A DNA stretch of 20,251 nucleotides from Bacteroidales bacterium (GTDB lineage: Bacteria; Bacteroidota; Bacteroidia; Bacteroidales; JAGOPY01). The notes beneath the pieces are model-generated. The model saw only the letters and a program-made list of their open reading frames with translations, was not told where the DNA came from and ran no database searches. Of this stretch, positions 7,473 to 16,207 are shown one piece after another; within the stretch, counting starts at the first letter, position 1, and each line of letters opens with the position of its first letter. The translations under genes were made by a program, and so were the position numbers. The stretch covers positions 1 through 20,251 of the forward strand of contig DAOWEV010000126.1 in assembly GCA_030638325.1 (NCBI GenBank), written 5' to 3'.

Positions 7473-10400
7473 CTATTTACTAACTATCATCCTCAAGGTC
7501 TTCATCGAATCATTTGAGGTCAATTTTATTATATAAGTCCCCGGTTGCAATACCGCCGTATTGAGCCTGACTTCATATTGGCCATACATGAGGCTCTGGT
7601 CTATCAAGGTAGCGGTATGTATGCCGTTCATATCATAAATTTCAAGTTTTATATGTGAGTTATCCGAAACATCAAACTTGATAGTAGTAAAGTCTCTGCA
7701 TGGGTTCGGATAGTTTTGGTACAGGATTATATCCGAATGGTATTCTATGGGCTCCTGTATCCCGAGGAAGTAGTTATTCTCATCTATATCTGTCACTGTC
7801 CCCTCGTCATCAACCGAGAAACACCTCAAAACAAGGTTCATATACGAATCCCCGAAGAATATTCCGTTCACAGGTTCAAATACGGCATTTGTGGGTAACA
7901 TAACATACTCCTGGCTAAGCACCATCAGTGTATCCTTCCCGATATAGGAAATGCTTAATTCAGATACCTGTTTGGTGGTGTCGCAAATATATTCATTTGC
8001 GCTAATGGTGGTCCAGGAGCCGGATGGGTCGTTCAGGTTGCCGGTGATAACATCCACCTGGCTGATCCTTTCATACTGGCTCTTATTTGTAAATTTTTCT
8101 ATCTTCACAGCTATTGCAGTGGACCCATCATCACCCACTGTAATTCGCGGAAGCTGAATGTGATTTACAGTGTCAGCCATCAACCCGAGGGGTGTTTCAC
8201 TGCTCCACCGGTTGTTTACAGGGTTCCAGGGGAGCAACGACAAAATTTCATGGTTCGAAGATCCCACATCATCCATTTCTATAAAAGTTGTCAGGACCAG
8301 CGCCCCCAATCCATTGTTAAAGCCGATATCGAAGTAATTATAATACTGATTGTCCCCACCCAGAAGCACTGCAGGTTCCGACCAACTGCTTCCATCGAAA
8401 ATGGAAGTCATTATCTTGTTATGCAAAGTATCTTCCGGAATGGTGTTCATCCAAACCACGACAGCCATGTCTTCCTGAGGAGAGGCAATTGTGAGATGGG
8501 TTTGAATTCCATCAATATCTGTAAACGCAGCCGGACTGGATACTTCCCACAGATCCCCGGTCTTTTCAAGCAGCGCATACCATAGCTCCGATTTATGGGT
8601 TTCAAGGTCAGCTACATGCCAGGTGATGAGGGCCCTGGTATCTGAAATAGCTGTAACAACCGGGTGGGCTTCGGCCCTTCCGTCAGTTATAAAACCCATA
8701 TCATCGCCGGCCATTTCTATCTGGATCAGGCTATCACCCTCGATATCGTACACAGCATACCATATATCCTGAGTCTGGGCGAATTCTTTAATGACATCGG
8801 GATACTTTACTTCCAGGATTGTCTCATTGGTATGACGGGTCTGGGCCCAGGCATGTATGACAGTTTTTTCATCTATTCCATCAGATACCGCATTGTTGAT
8901 CGCATGGTTGTTGGTTTCAACTGTTATCCTGTCTGAGAATTTCCGGGTTTCATGATCCAGCAACCTTGTTCTGAGGTGTCTCTCACCAAACTTATCACCT
9001 TTATCGATCCAGGTAAAAAGTTTAAAGTGTTCCGAAAAACTCACCGTGGAATATGGGATTGGTAGCGCCATTTTGGAATACCAGCTTACCGGCTTTATTT
9101 CGTTCATCAATTCAGGCCATGAAGAATTGGCCGCAATCGCTTTCTCCGGCTGGTAATTCTTGGAGACGGGCGGGAAGCAGTTGGTCATATCATCCCCCCA
9201 GATCTTGGAAGAATAAAACATTTTGGGGCCCCAGATGGTCCTTTGGTACCATCCCCAAAGGAGTTGGTATTGGAACTTTCCATATACCTCAAATCCAAAT
9301 GATTTCAGGGCCTTTTTTTTATACCTGGGAATGCTTATATAAGAATGGCCCCAACCAAAATCAAAGCGTAAGCTGGTAACAAAATCACCTTCCACCAGTC
9401 CATCCAGGAATGTCGCCCCGACCAGGAAGTTAGCTCCGGCTGCACCTGCATAAAAGTGGTAAGAGGCACTATTCTTATATGCATTGGTATGCGCAGAATC
9501 GGCATCAATGTCAAGGTCTCCTACTGAACCCCATTTACCTGTAACCGGGTCCATTTCCAAATGCAGTCTTGAGGAATATTGAAATGCCAGGACGAAGTTA
9601 AGATTTATAGTAGGGCGAATGATAAGACTTTCCGGATTGGTTTGTTCTGCCAGATTTATTAATTTTTTGATCTTATTTATGTAGTTATCGAGTTTTTGGA
9701 AGCCGGAAGTGAGCTGGCCTCCCTTGTGAAAGTTCTGGCTTGCAAATAGATTATTCGCTGAATCGATGGAATAAGAATTATTCTGGCTATAATGAAAACC
9801 AAACGAAAGAGTACTTGAAGTTCCGCCTCCGATGGTGAAAATCTTCTGGAAAAACTGAGGGTGCTGGCCCCCCAGCATTAGCTTATGATCCGGCACCTTG
9901 TATGCAAGATATGCATCAACACTGGGGGTTTCCATTTTACTATTGCTTCCTCCCAAAAGAGGAACCCAACCAGGAATATTAAAATCAGAGGAATTGTTAA
10001 TTATAAAATTATCCGCAAAAGTTGTGGAGATGCTAAATGCAACACTATCGCCAACTTGCTGAACATTATGAAAATCATCATCGGCCAGAAAATCGAACCA
10101 TTCCGGCCGGGTTTTATGGATAGTGATCTTAAAGGGTCCTTCAATCAACGCCAGGAATTCCTCCTTGCCCAAATAATATTCGATCTTCAGATAGCTTTCA
10201 GGTGGTTGTAAGATTGACATATCCTGTGTGATATGCCAGATGGTATCATTTATCTTGATACCGTTTACAGAGGTTATTTCCTTGCCGGTGTTGTCATAGA
10301 ATTTTCCGACCACCTTATTCAGGTCGCTCTGAATTTCATGTTCAATAATAAAAGTATTTTCCTGTATCATTACCCCTGGTGCAATAGCCTGGTCGAATGG

Positions 10401-13400
10401 CCCGAAATTCCCGGAAACCTTAGGTTTCATCATGGGATTGATATTTATTGGAATAGAGAAAGTATGAATCACAACACTTTCATTACCGGTAGTGTTGAAG
10501 CCGAACTGTATGCTCAAATAGCTGCCGGGGGGAGCATCCCCCATATCAATGATCAGATGACCATCCACGGATGTTTCAGTATAAGTATAAACATACTTAC
10601 CGATCAACTCGTGGCTGGGTGAATAGAAGAGACCCTGCACAAAATTTTCCTTCCAGTCAGGTTGACCGTTTTGCGAAAAATTGGTTCCAAATGTCAGTTT
10701 GTTGTATAATTGTGTGCCTTCATTGAAATACCCAATTCCCGGGTATAAACTATAGGAAAACTCGTATTCCGGATACGGATCATCAATCCAAAAATTTCCG
10801 AGAGGATAATAGGCTCCTGCTTCAGGCCCTCCGGCATAAAATACTCTTGCGAAAAATGTATAGGTGCCGGGCTGCTTGTCGATCAGGTTTTTTTTCCAGG
10901 TAACATGTGAAAGGGCCTTGAAAGTGTTCCATTTTTGCGAGCTCCCTTTCAGTTCGGCAGGGTTGTCACCGTCGCTATCATGCACATCTGTACCGGTGCC
11001 TTCGTCCAGTTTGTATAACAATGAGGTGCCTGATGATTCCCAGATATAAATATGGCATAATTCACCTTCGAAATATTCGGCAACAGATCCAGGCCCGGAT
11101 GATCCGGCTTCATTATTTCTGCCAATTATCCACCAGCCCCAATAGTCATCTATAGGCGTCTCGTTTGTTTCATCAACAATTGATCCGTCGACAGAAAGGG
11201 TGGCACCTTCAACACCAAAAATGACCTCCACCGAATGCCACTCTCCATCATTGTATCTGTTTGCAGCTGTTAATGTGATTGTGGAACCACCATTATTGTG
11301 TGTAAAATTAAACCTCAAAGCACCGTCGGGCTGCATCATGATCTCCCGGTCATGTAAATAATTTGTTATCCCACTATGTGCGTCGGTAAATCCGATAAGT
11401 TTTCCGCCTTTTTTCGTGGTTGTTTTAAACCAAAGTGAAATCTCAAAGGTCGTAGGCGATTCCATGTTCTGGGATGTTTCAATATAATTATCCGTCCCAT
11501 TCAAAGCAAGTGAATAGTTGTACGGAACACTGTTTTTCGTATAAGTTTCCAGATCATAATAAGTATTATCCTTTTCCAGGCCCAGGATGACTTTCTCTGT
11601 ATTTTTCGGCATCCCAGAAACCATGATATAATTATATAATTTGTCATTTCCTCCATCACTTTGATAATATTTACTCCAGTTGTACCGGGGGGTGGCTATC
11701 GGGGGTGGCGCCAGTTCATTGATGGCATAATCTGTACTGAAGCCTTCTTCGGTACCTCCGGGGTAGTATTCAGTAATATGAAGATGATTGACGGTATAGG
11801 GAAGGGCAGAAACATCATACGATAATGTAGTCGTGCTGTTTTGAGTATATAAAATGACCGAATCAATGACATTGTTGTTTTGATCCCTAAACGAATATTT
11901 GATTGAATCGGTGAGCAGGTTACTGGAAACAATGGTTATGGTATCCATAAGCTGCTGAAGGAACTGGTACTGTGGGATAAAAGCAGCTCCGTTTTTAAGA
12001 TGCCCGGGATTGTTATTATAGCTGAGGTCTGATATAATATTGAGGCGGTTTCGAAGATCATTAAAGTTCCAGTATCCAAGCAAGGTTGAATCTTGCAGGA
12101 TTGTTTTCTGAAAATTATTTTTGATCTCCTCATCGCTCAGGGCCCGGTTCCATATCCTGACCTCATCCATAGCAGTAATAAAATAGTCCAAAAAATCAGA
12201 ATAAGTACCTGATCCAGGTATCCCATAGCTTCCCAGAACAAGAGGCCTGGTTTTCCAATTTGCCTTATAATCAATATGTTGCATTATGTAATTGTAATCG
12301 TCTTCTTGAAAATCCGTATTAAGCTGTTTTCCATCCAGATAAAAGTCACCTTCCGGATAAACCCGAGAATCATCCCATGATGACGTAAAAGCGATATGAT
12401 GCCATTCCGAGTGCATAAAGTCTTCAACATCAATGTCACTGGTGATAAATAATGTATTGAAAAAGCCTTCTGCCAGTGATCCCAGCCAGATATTTATAAC
12501 ATCATTTATATCATATTGGATATATAATCCCCAAACCGAATCTACATGCATGATATGCCCAGGTGAATATTGTTTCATCTTCTCTAAATCAAATTTTATC
12601 CAGGCTTCTATTGTATAGCTTTTTTGCATTATATCAAGGCTGTAGGGCCCTTTGTAAGGATTTATTATGGAAGGCGGATGTGGAGAAAAATACTCACCGG
12701 GTCCATTCTGTATCCTCGCATGCTTCAAACTGTCAACCATCAATGCCTGGCGACCAATTTGATTTTGTACAAATGTTGGGATTGAATCATTCAGCGTAAC
12801 CCCTTCCGACTTGCTGATCAATTTAGGTTTCTGTGGGATCATCGTCAGGGTTTTATTATGGGCCAGCCCATCCTTTGGAGCTCCGTTACAACGGATTGTT
12901 GTTCTCAGGTACCTGGTATATAATGGTAAAGCATCTATCCTTATATTGGGAAATACTGCAGATTCCAGGTATTGTCCCTGGGGGGCATAGACAAACAATG
13001 AATCCATCACGGTTGAATCAGCAGTGATTATCCTGAATTCTATGGTATCGGTTCGCGGCGGTAAATCATGAACGGAAAATGTATTATACAATTCCGGTAC
13101 CGGATGCCATGAAGTATCGGTGAGCATATAATTATTGGTGATAAACGGTCCCCATCCTTCATTAGCCTTAAAAGTAACAGTATCCGGATAAACTGAATAA
13201 GCAACATAATAATTGGCAATGCTGTCGGCCAGATAATAAACAGTTACATTGAGCTGGGGTGACAAAGGCAAGTTGCAGGTGTCTAATTGAACATACCATG
13301 AAGCAGAGGTTAAAAAAGGAGTGCCCTCTTCTGAATATGAACTCCCGACCTGGACACTGTCAACATCCATAAATCTGAAAGAAACTTTTGATGTCTCCGC

Positions 13401-13610
13401 AGGCAGGTCATAGGCAAAAAAGATATTTTCAAGCTTGGTGCCCAGGACGTAAGGCCCAAAACCATGGGTTGCCGAGAAGCTGATCTGAGGCAGGTATGAT
13501 GTGGTATCATATTTTTGCTGTGAAAAGGCCCATGTAGCATTCAACAGCAAGACACAAAACATTACTAATCTCATGTAGAGATGATCCCGGTTTAAATTTA
13601 CTGTTTTCAT
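7473..13610 (-). CDS. Giant LamG protein with T9SS sorting domain
   Basis: This is a secreted or surface-anchored protein of about 2045 residues. The frame extends to a TTG at 13655, but I prefer ATG 13610 (or 13616), because the TTG lies inside a separate upstream ORF. The ATG starts give a good signal peptide ending 'TWAFS-QQ' near residue 30. Domains seen are LamG at about 323-542 ('YTIEAWIKF', 'MDEVRIWNRAL') and LamG at about 697-888 ('FEISLWFKT', 'DGEWHSVEVIFG'). A central domain at about 1167-1482, rich in glycine and aromatic residues, is one I do not recognise. A region at about 1550-1880 with repeats like 'VVTAISDTRALITWHV' suggests a beta-propeller. Residues 1958-2045 form a T9SS type A sorting domain: 'LYQNYPNP' start, 'IYDMNGI', 'PGTYIIKL', and a basic end. 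That domain directs secretion across the outer membrane through the type IX system and removal at the surface. No catalytic site is evident. Adhesion or glycan binding is inferred from the LamG domains. The stop is TAG. Confidence 0.88.
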   Translation of the reverse strand: MKTVNLNRDHLYMRLVMFCVLLLNATWAFSQQKYDTTSYLPQISFSATHGFGPYVLGTKLENIFFAYDLPAETSKVSFRFMDVDSVQVGSSYSEEGTPFLTSASWYVQLDTCNLPLSPQLNVTVYYLADSIANYYVAYSVYPDTVTFKANEGWGPFITNNYMLTDTSWHPVPELYNTFSVHDLPPRTDTIEFRIITADSTVMDSLFVYAPQGQYLESAVFPNIRIDALPLYTRYLRTTIRCNGAPKDGLAHNKTLTMIPQKPKLISKSEGVTLNDSIPTFVQNQIGRQALMVDSLKHARIQNGPGEYFSPHPPSIINPYKGPYSLDIMQKSYTIEAWIKFDLEKMKQYSPGHIMHVDSVWGLYIQYDINDVINIWLGSLAEGFFNTLFITSDIDVEDFMHSEWHHIAFTSSWDDSRVYPEGDFYLDGKQLNTDFQEDDYNYIMQHIDYKANWKTRPLVLGSYGIPGSGTYSDFLDYFITAMDEVRIWNRALSDEEIKNNFQKTILQDSTLLGYWNFNDLRNRLNIISDLSYNNNPGHLKNGAAFIPQYQFLQQLMDTITIVSSNLLTDSIKYSFRDQNNNVIDSVILYTQNSTTTLSYDVSALPYTVNHLHITEYYPGGTEEGFSTDYAINELAPPPIATPRYNWSKYYQSDGGNDKLYNYIMVSGMPKNTEKVILGLEKDNTYYDLETYTKNSVPYNYSLALNGTDNYIETSQNMESPTTFEISLWFKTTTKKGGKLIGFTDAHSGITNYLHDREIMMQPDGALRFNFTHNNGGSTITLTAANRYNDGEWHSVEVIFGVEGATLSVDGSIVDETNETPIDDYWGWWIIGRNNEAGSSGPGSVAEYFEGELCHIYIWESSGTSLLYKLDEGTGTDVHDSDGDNPAELKGSSQKWNTFKALSHVTWKKNLIDKQPGTYTFFARVFYAGGPEAGAYYPLGNFWIDDPYPEYEFSYSLYPGIGYFNEGTQLYNKLTFGTNFSQNGQPDWKENFVQGLFYSPSHELIGKYVYTYTETSVDGHLIIDMGDAPPGSYLSIQFGFNTTGNESVVIHTFSIPININPMMKPKVSGNFGPFDQAIAPGVMIQENTFIIEHEIQSDLNKVVGKFYDNTGKEITSVNGIKINDTIWHITQDMSILQPPESYLKIEYYLGKEEFLALIEGPFKITIHKTRPEWFDFLADDDFHNVQQVGDSVAFSISTTFADNFIINNSSDFNIPGWVPLLGGSNSKMETPSVDAYLAYKVPDHKLMLGGQHPQFFQKIFTIGGGTSSTLSFGFHYSQNNSYSIDSANNLFASQNFHKGGQLTSGFQKLDNYINKIKKLINLAEQTNPESLIIRPTINLNFVLAFQYSSRLHLEMDPVTGKWGSVGDLDIDADSAHTNAYKNSASYHFYAGAAGANFLVGATFLDGLVEGDFVTSLRFDFGWGHSYISIPRYKKKALKSFGFEVYGKFQYQLLWGWYQRTIWGPKMFYSSKIWGDDMTNCFPPVSKNYQPEKAIAANSSWPELMNEIKPVSWYSKMALPIPYSTVSFSEHFKLFTWIDKGDKFGERHLRTRLLDHETRKFSDRITVETNNHAINNAVSDGIDEKTVIHAWAQTRHTNETILEVKYPDVIKEFAQTQDIWYAVYDIEGDSLIQIEMAGDDMGFITDGRAEAHPVVTAISDTRALITWHVADLETHKSELWYALLEKTGDLWEVSSPAAFTDIDGIQTHLTIASPQEDMAVVVWMNTIPEDTLHNKIMTSIFDGSSWSEPAVLLGGDNQYYNYFDIGFNNGLGALVLTTFIEMDDVGSSNHEILSLLPWNPVNNRWSSETPLGLMADTVNHIQLPRITVGDDGSTAIAVKIEKFTNKSQYERISQVDVITGNLNDPSGSWTTISANEYICDTTKQVSELSISYIGKDTLMVLSQEYVMLPTNAVFEPVNGIFFGDSYMNLVLRCFSVDDEGTVTDIDENNYFLGIQEPIEYHSDIILYQNYPNPCRDFTTIKFDVSDNSHIKLEIYDMNGIHTATLIDQSLMYGQYEVRLNTAVLQPGTYIIKLTSNDSMKTLRMIVSK

Positions 13611-13617
13611 GGTCATT

Positions 13618-13740
13618 TTATTTAGAATTAATACGGCTTTTCTTAACTTTTTCAACCAGCTTTTTCAGGGTTTCCCTGCGCGCCTGGTTAAGCTTCTTCA
13701 ATTCATCAAGCTTTTCTAATATCTCATTTTTCTGTTTCAT
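13618..13740 (-). CDS. Possible 40-residue coiled-coil peptide upstream of giant
   Basis: An ATG at 13738-13740 opens a 40-codon frame ending in TAA at 13618-13620. The product is highly charged (many K and E) with leucines, isoleucine and valines spaced for one amphipathic helix or short coiled coil, for example 'EILEKLDELKKL' and 'LKKLVEKVKK'. There is no signal peptide or membrane segment. The stop lies two to eight bases from the candidate ATGs of the giant gene (13616 and 13610), a spacing that would allow translational coupling. I do not recognise a family. The amphipathic pattern is stronger than chance reading usually gives, but the length is small and the frame could be an accident of A-rich leader DNA. 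Its start lies very close to the end of a possible promoter, so its message would be nearly leaderless. Confidence 0.4.
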   Translation of the reverse strand: MKQKNEILEKLDELKKLNQARRETLKKLVEKVKKSRINSK

Positions 13741-13744
13741 AGGA

Positions 13745-13775
13745 TAAAAGTAGTACCTGGGATAGCCCTTGTCAA
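13745..13775 (-). promoter_or_regulatory. Possible Bacteroidota-type promoter of the giant gene
   Basis: On the minus strand TTGAC (13775-13771) is followed, 20 nt after its TTG, by TACTTTTA (13752-13745). The housekeeping promoter known from Bacteroidota is TTTG near -33 and TAnnTTTG near -7 with about this spacing; the match here lacks only the final G. A start site would fall close to 13740, giving the giant gene a leader of about 130 nt that contains the small ORF. Confidence 0.4.
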
Positions 13776-13782
13776 GAAAATC

Positions 13783-13802
13783 ACTACGACATTACTACGA
13801 CA
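13783..13802 (-). promoter_or_regulatory. Tandem 9-bp direct repeat, possible operator
   Basis: TGTCGTAGT occurs twice on the minus strand (13802-13794 and 13791-13783), separated by two bases, so the period is 11 bp. It sits immediately upstream of the TTGAC of the possible promoter. Same-face direct repeats at one helical turn, abutting the -35 region, are how OmpR/PhoB-type activators bind. The factor is unknown. Confidence 0.4.
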
Positions 13803-13848
13803 AGGGGGAATTTATATGGAATGAGGGAGTGAGAGATTAGAGTTGATA

Positions 13849-13977
13849 GAAGTCCGAAGTCGGAAGTCGGAAGACCGAAGAGGGGAGACGGAAGAAGGTG
13901 GGTGAAATAATTAAGTGAGTTGAGAGTAGCTGTAATCCGACCCGTAACTCGTAACCCATAACCCATAACCAGTACCA
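13849..13977. repeat. Degenerate intergenic minisatellites
   Basis: The gap from 13803 to 14023 has no convincing gene. It contains a run of 'gaagtcc/gaagtcgg' heptamer-like units (13849-13880) and, further on, a run of 'cccgtaactcgtaacccataaccc' type units (13941-13977) built on 'gtaac/ataaccc'. The frame that can be read through here on the minus strand is low-complexity and almost certainly not translated. Such simple repeats are frequent between genes in environmental Bacteroidota, as far as I know. Confidence 0.55.
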
Positions 13978-14023
13978 GTGTTCTCAGACCACGGAAGTGT
14001 TATGGCCTGGATGGGGAGTTGTT

Positions 14024-15997
14024 TTAAAATCTCTGAAGAAACCTACCCAGGTTTTCACCCTGTTCCAGGTTCATTTTTTTTCTCAATCTCAAACGGGCAG
14101 CTTCAACAGCCCTGACGCTCTGAAAGGTAACCGAGCAAATTTCCTTGGTATTCATGCCCAGTTTTAATAAAGCGCATAATTTTAAATCATTGGGTGAAAG
14201 ATCCGGATAATCAGCATACAACTTCTGATAAAAATGCCTGTGAATATCTTCAAAACGTGCTTCGAATTCTTTCCAGTTGCTATCAGAATTTTGATTCTCA
14301 AGCTTATTGATGATCCTTTTCAGTGAAGTGAACCCCTTGTCACTAATATGATCAGTGAGCTCTTTGAGATCATTGATCAGGCTATTGATAAATTCCAGGT
14401 TGCGCGAAAGCGTCAGTGTGCTGGAGGCAAGTTCCCGCTTTTGGTGGGCTACCTTGTCTTCTAACCCGGATGCTTCCAATTCGATAAGCTTTTGCTTGTT
14501 CAATATGTTTTTCCTGGTTTGAATGATCAGTAATATGATGACAAAAATCAAGATTGCTAATCCTATAACCAGGATGACCAGGAGTTTTATCCTGCGCTCC
14601 TGCAATTCATTGTCCTTCCTGAGGAATTCATTTTCCTTTTCCTTTTTTTCCGTTTCGTATTTGGTTTGCATTTCAGAGATGATCTTCACCTTCTCACTGT
14701 TATAAATGCTGTCTTTTATGCTGGTATATAATTTATAATATTCAAGCGCCTCCCGGTCCCGGCCGGTAGCCTGATACAATTCAGAAAACAGTGAATAAGC
14801 TGTCTTTAAAATTGGTAAAGAATTCATACTGTCTGCGAGTGAGAGAGATTCATTTAAAAAAGTCAGGGACTTATCATACTCCCTGGTTTTCAGGCATACA
14901 TCTCCGAGGTTAAGGTTTGCCATAGCAATCCCCTCTTTATTTCCAATTTTCCTGCAGAATTCGAGGTGGTTCCGGAAACACAGTGCAGCTGAATCATACT
15001 GTCCTGTTTCTAAAAAAATGTTCCCCATATTATGCCGGGTTTTTGCAGTCTGAAAATCATCCCCGACAGCCATGCTGATCACAAGGGCTTCATTATAATA
15101 TGAAAGAGCCTTCTCAAAATCACCCCGATGGGCATAAATAATACCTATATTGGTCAATTGAGAAGGTATATCCAGACTATCACCCGCTTCGATGTTTGCT
15201 TCGAGGGCTTTATAATAATATTCAAGCGCTTTCTCTTCCTCATCAAGGTCCATGTATATAGCACCTATATTGTTATAACCCGTTGCCAGGCTTTTCAGAT
15301 TATTCTCTTTTTCTCTCAGTTGGATTGATTCCAACATATATCCGAGCGCCTTATCATTGATCCCGAGTGACCAATAGGTCATTGCGATGCGATTGAGTAA
15401 TTTTTCATAATTGACGGGGTCCTCATTTTCTTTATAGATCTCCGAAGCTTTGCCATAATAATCCAGCGCGACTGCATATTCACCTTTCATATAGTAAACC
15501 AGCCCCAGGTTCGTATAACAGTATGCAAGGTCTGTAAGATCATCAAGATGGGAAAACCCTTCAGCAGCCTGTAGAAGATATTTGCCGGCTTCATTATAAT
15601 CATTGGCCTGCAAATATGCCAGTCCTATATTTTGGGCTGTTTTGGCAAACTTTTTCTTTTCTCCAATAATGTGATATATCTGAAGGCTTTGTTTAAGATA
15701 TTCAATAGCTTCATTGAAATCACCTAAATAAAAATACCCGAAACCAATAAATTCAAGAGCACTGGCTTCAGATTTTTCATCTTCCAGCTCCTGCGCCAGC
15801 ACAAAAGCTTCTTCCCCATAAGTTATTGCCTTTTTGGGATCAACCGTTGCATAATCTTCTGACAATTCAATTAACAACTGTAGTTTTTGATCCCCGGAAC
15901 TGTATTGTAAAATACGCTCAAGGCTATCAATTTCGGTTTGACCTGACCCTGACAGGATTAATGCAATAAAGATCAATAAAAAGACGGTTCTTTTCAT
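14024..15997 (-). CDS. TPR-transmembrane-LuxR-type HTH regulator
   Basis: The protein has about 657 residues from ATG 15997; a TTG four codons earlier is less likely. Residues 1-19 are a signal peptide ('MKRTVFLLIFIALILSGSG'). About nine or ten tetratricopeptide repeats fill residues 50-430, with units such as 'NIGLAYLQANDYNEAGKYL' and 'YNNIGAIYMDLDEEEKALEYY'. A coiled coil (about 440-465) leads to one strong membrane helix (about 467-490). A second coiled coil follows, then a C-terminal LuxR/GerE-type helix-turn-helix (about 598-642: 'SPNDLKLCALLKLGMNTKEI', then 'SVRAVEAARLRLRKKM'). Signal peptide plus one helix would put the TPRs in the periplasm and the HTH in the cytoplasm. The protein could then sense a periplasmic partner and act on DNA without phosphotransfer. 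No kinase or receiver domain is present. Proteins of this layout are common in Bacteroidota, but specific ligands and targets are mostly unknown. It appears to be transcribed alone, with more than 190 bp on each side. Confidence 0.85.
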   Translation of the reverse strand: MKRTVFLLIFIALILSGSGQTEIDSLERILQYSSGDQKLQLLIELSEDYATVDPKKAITYGEEAFVLAQELEDEKSEASALEFIGFGYFYLGDFNEAIEYLKQSLQIYHIIGEKKKFAKTAQNIGLAYLQANDYNEAGKYLLQAAEGFSHLDDLTDLAYCYTNLGLVYYMKGEYAVALDYYGKASEIYKENEDPVNYEKLLNRIAMTYWSLGINDKALGYMLESIQLREKENNLKSLATGYNNIGAIYMDLDEEEKALEYYYKALEANIEAGDSLDIPSQLTNIGIIYAHRGDFEKALSYYNEALVISMAVGDDFQTAKTRHNMGNIFLETGQYDSAALCFRNHLEFCRKIGNKEGIAMANLNLGDVCLKTREYDKSLTFLNESLSLADSMNSLPILKTAYSLFSELYQATGRDREALEYYKLYTSIKDSIYNSEKVKIISEMQTKYETEKKEKENEFLRKDNELQERRIKLLVILVIGLAILIFVIILLIIQTRKNILNKQKLIELEASGLEDKVAHQKRELASSTLTLSRNLEFINSLINDLKELTDHISDKGFTSLKRIINKLENQNSDSNWKEFEARFEDIHRHFYQKLYADYPDLSPNDLKLCALLKLGMNTKEICSVTFQSVRAVEAARLRLRKKMNLEQGENLGRFLQRF

Positions 15998-16006
15998 AAG
16001 GCATAA

Positions 16007-16014
16007 CAAATATA
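16007..16014 (-). promoter_or_regulatory. TAnnTTTG-like box before TPR-LuxR gene
   Basis: The minus strand reads TATATTTG just upstream of ATG 15997, matching the Bacteroidota -7 consensus exactly. I see no good TTTG at the expected -33 distance. A start here would leave almost no leader, so this may be chance in A/T-rich DNA. Confidence 0.25.
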
Positions 16015-16117
16015 TAGAAAAAATATAACAGCTACCTGTTTTCAGAAAGGAATTCTCAGATTTGTTTTGGGCCGTGAACAGATGTGGACTGAGATCAGGG
16101 GAAGGGGTGATAAAATA

Positions 16118-16192
16118 AGAGTTGAAAGTTGAAAGTTATAAAGTTGAACTAACCTTCAACCTTCAACTTTCAACTTTACAACTTTCAACTCT
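16118..16192. repeat. Long imperfect hairpin of gttgaaa units
   Basis: The 16010-16207 gap contains a left arm of 'gttgaaagttgaaagtt' units (16118-16147) and a right arm of the complementary 'cttcaactttcaacttt' units (16155-16192), separated by about 7 bases. The arms pair over roughly 25 positions with a few mismatches. Lying immediately after the stop of the tricorn gene (16208), the hairpin could end or stabilise its transcript. The arms are themselves tandem repeats, so the structure may have grown by slippage plus inversion. Confidence 0.6.
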
Positions 16193-16207
16193 GCATGAAC
16201 AATGCTT

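Noticed and set aside
13611..13655. TTG start at 13655 for the LamG/T9SS giant
   Set aside because: It would add 15 residues before a good signal peptide and overlap the 40-codon ORF. The ATGs at 13616 and 13610 are better placed.
13784..13966. A 60-codon minus-strand frame in the gap between the TPR-LuxR gene and the giant
   Set aside because: It reads through minisatellite DNA, its product is low-complexity, and it overlaps the possible promoter and operator. I treat it as non-coding.
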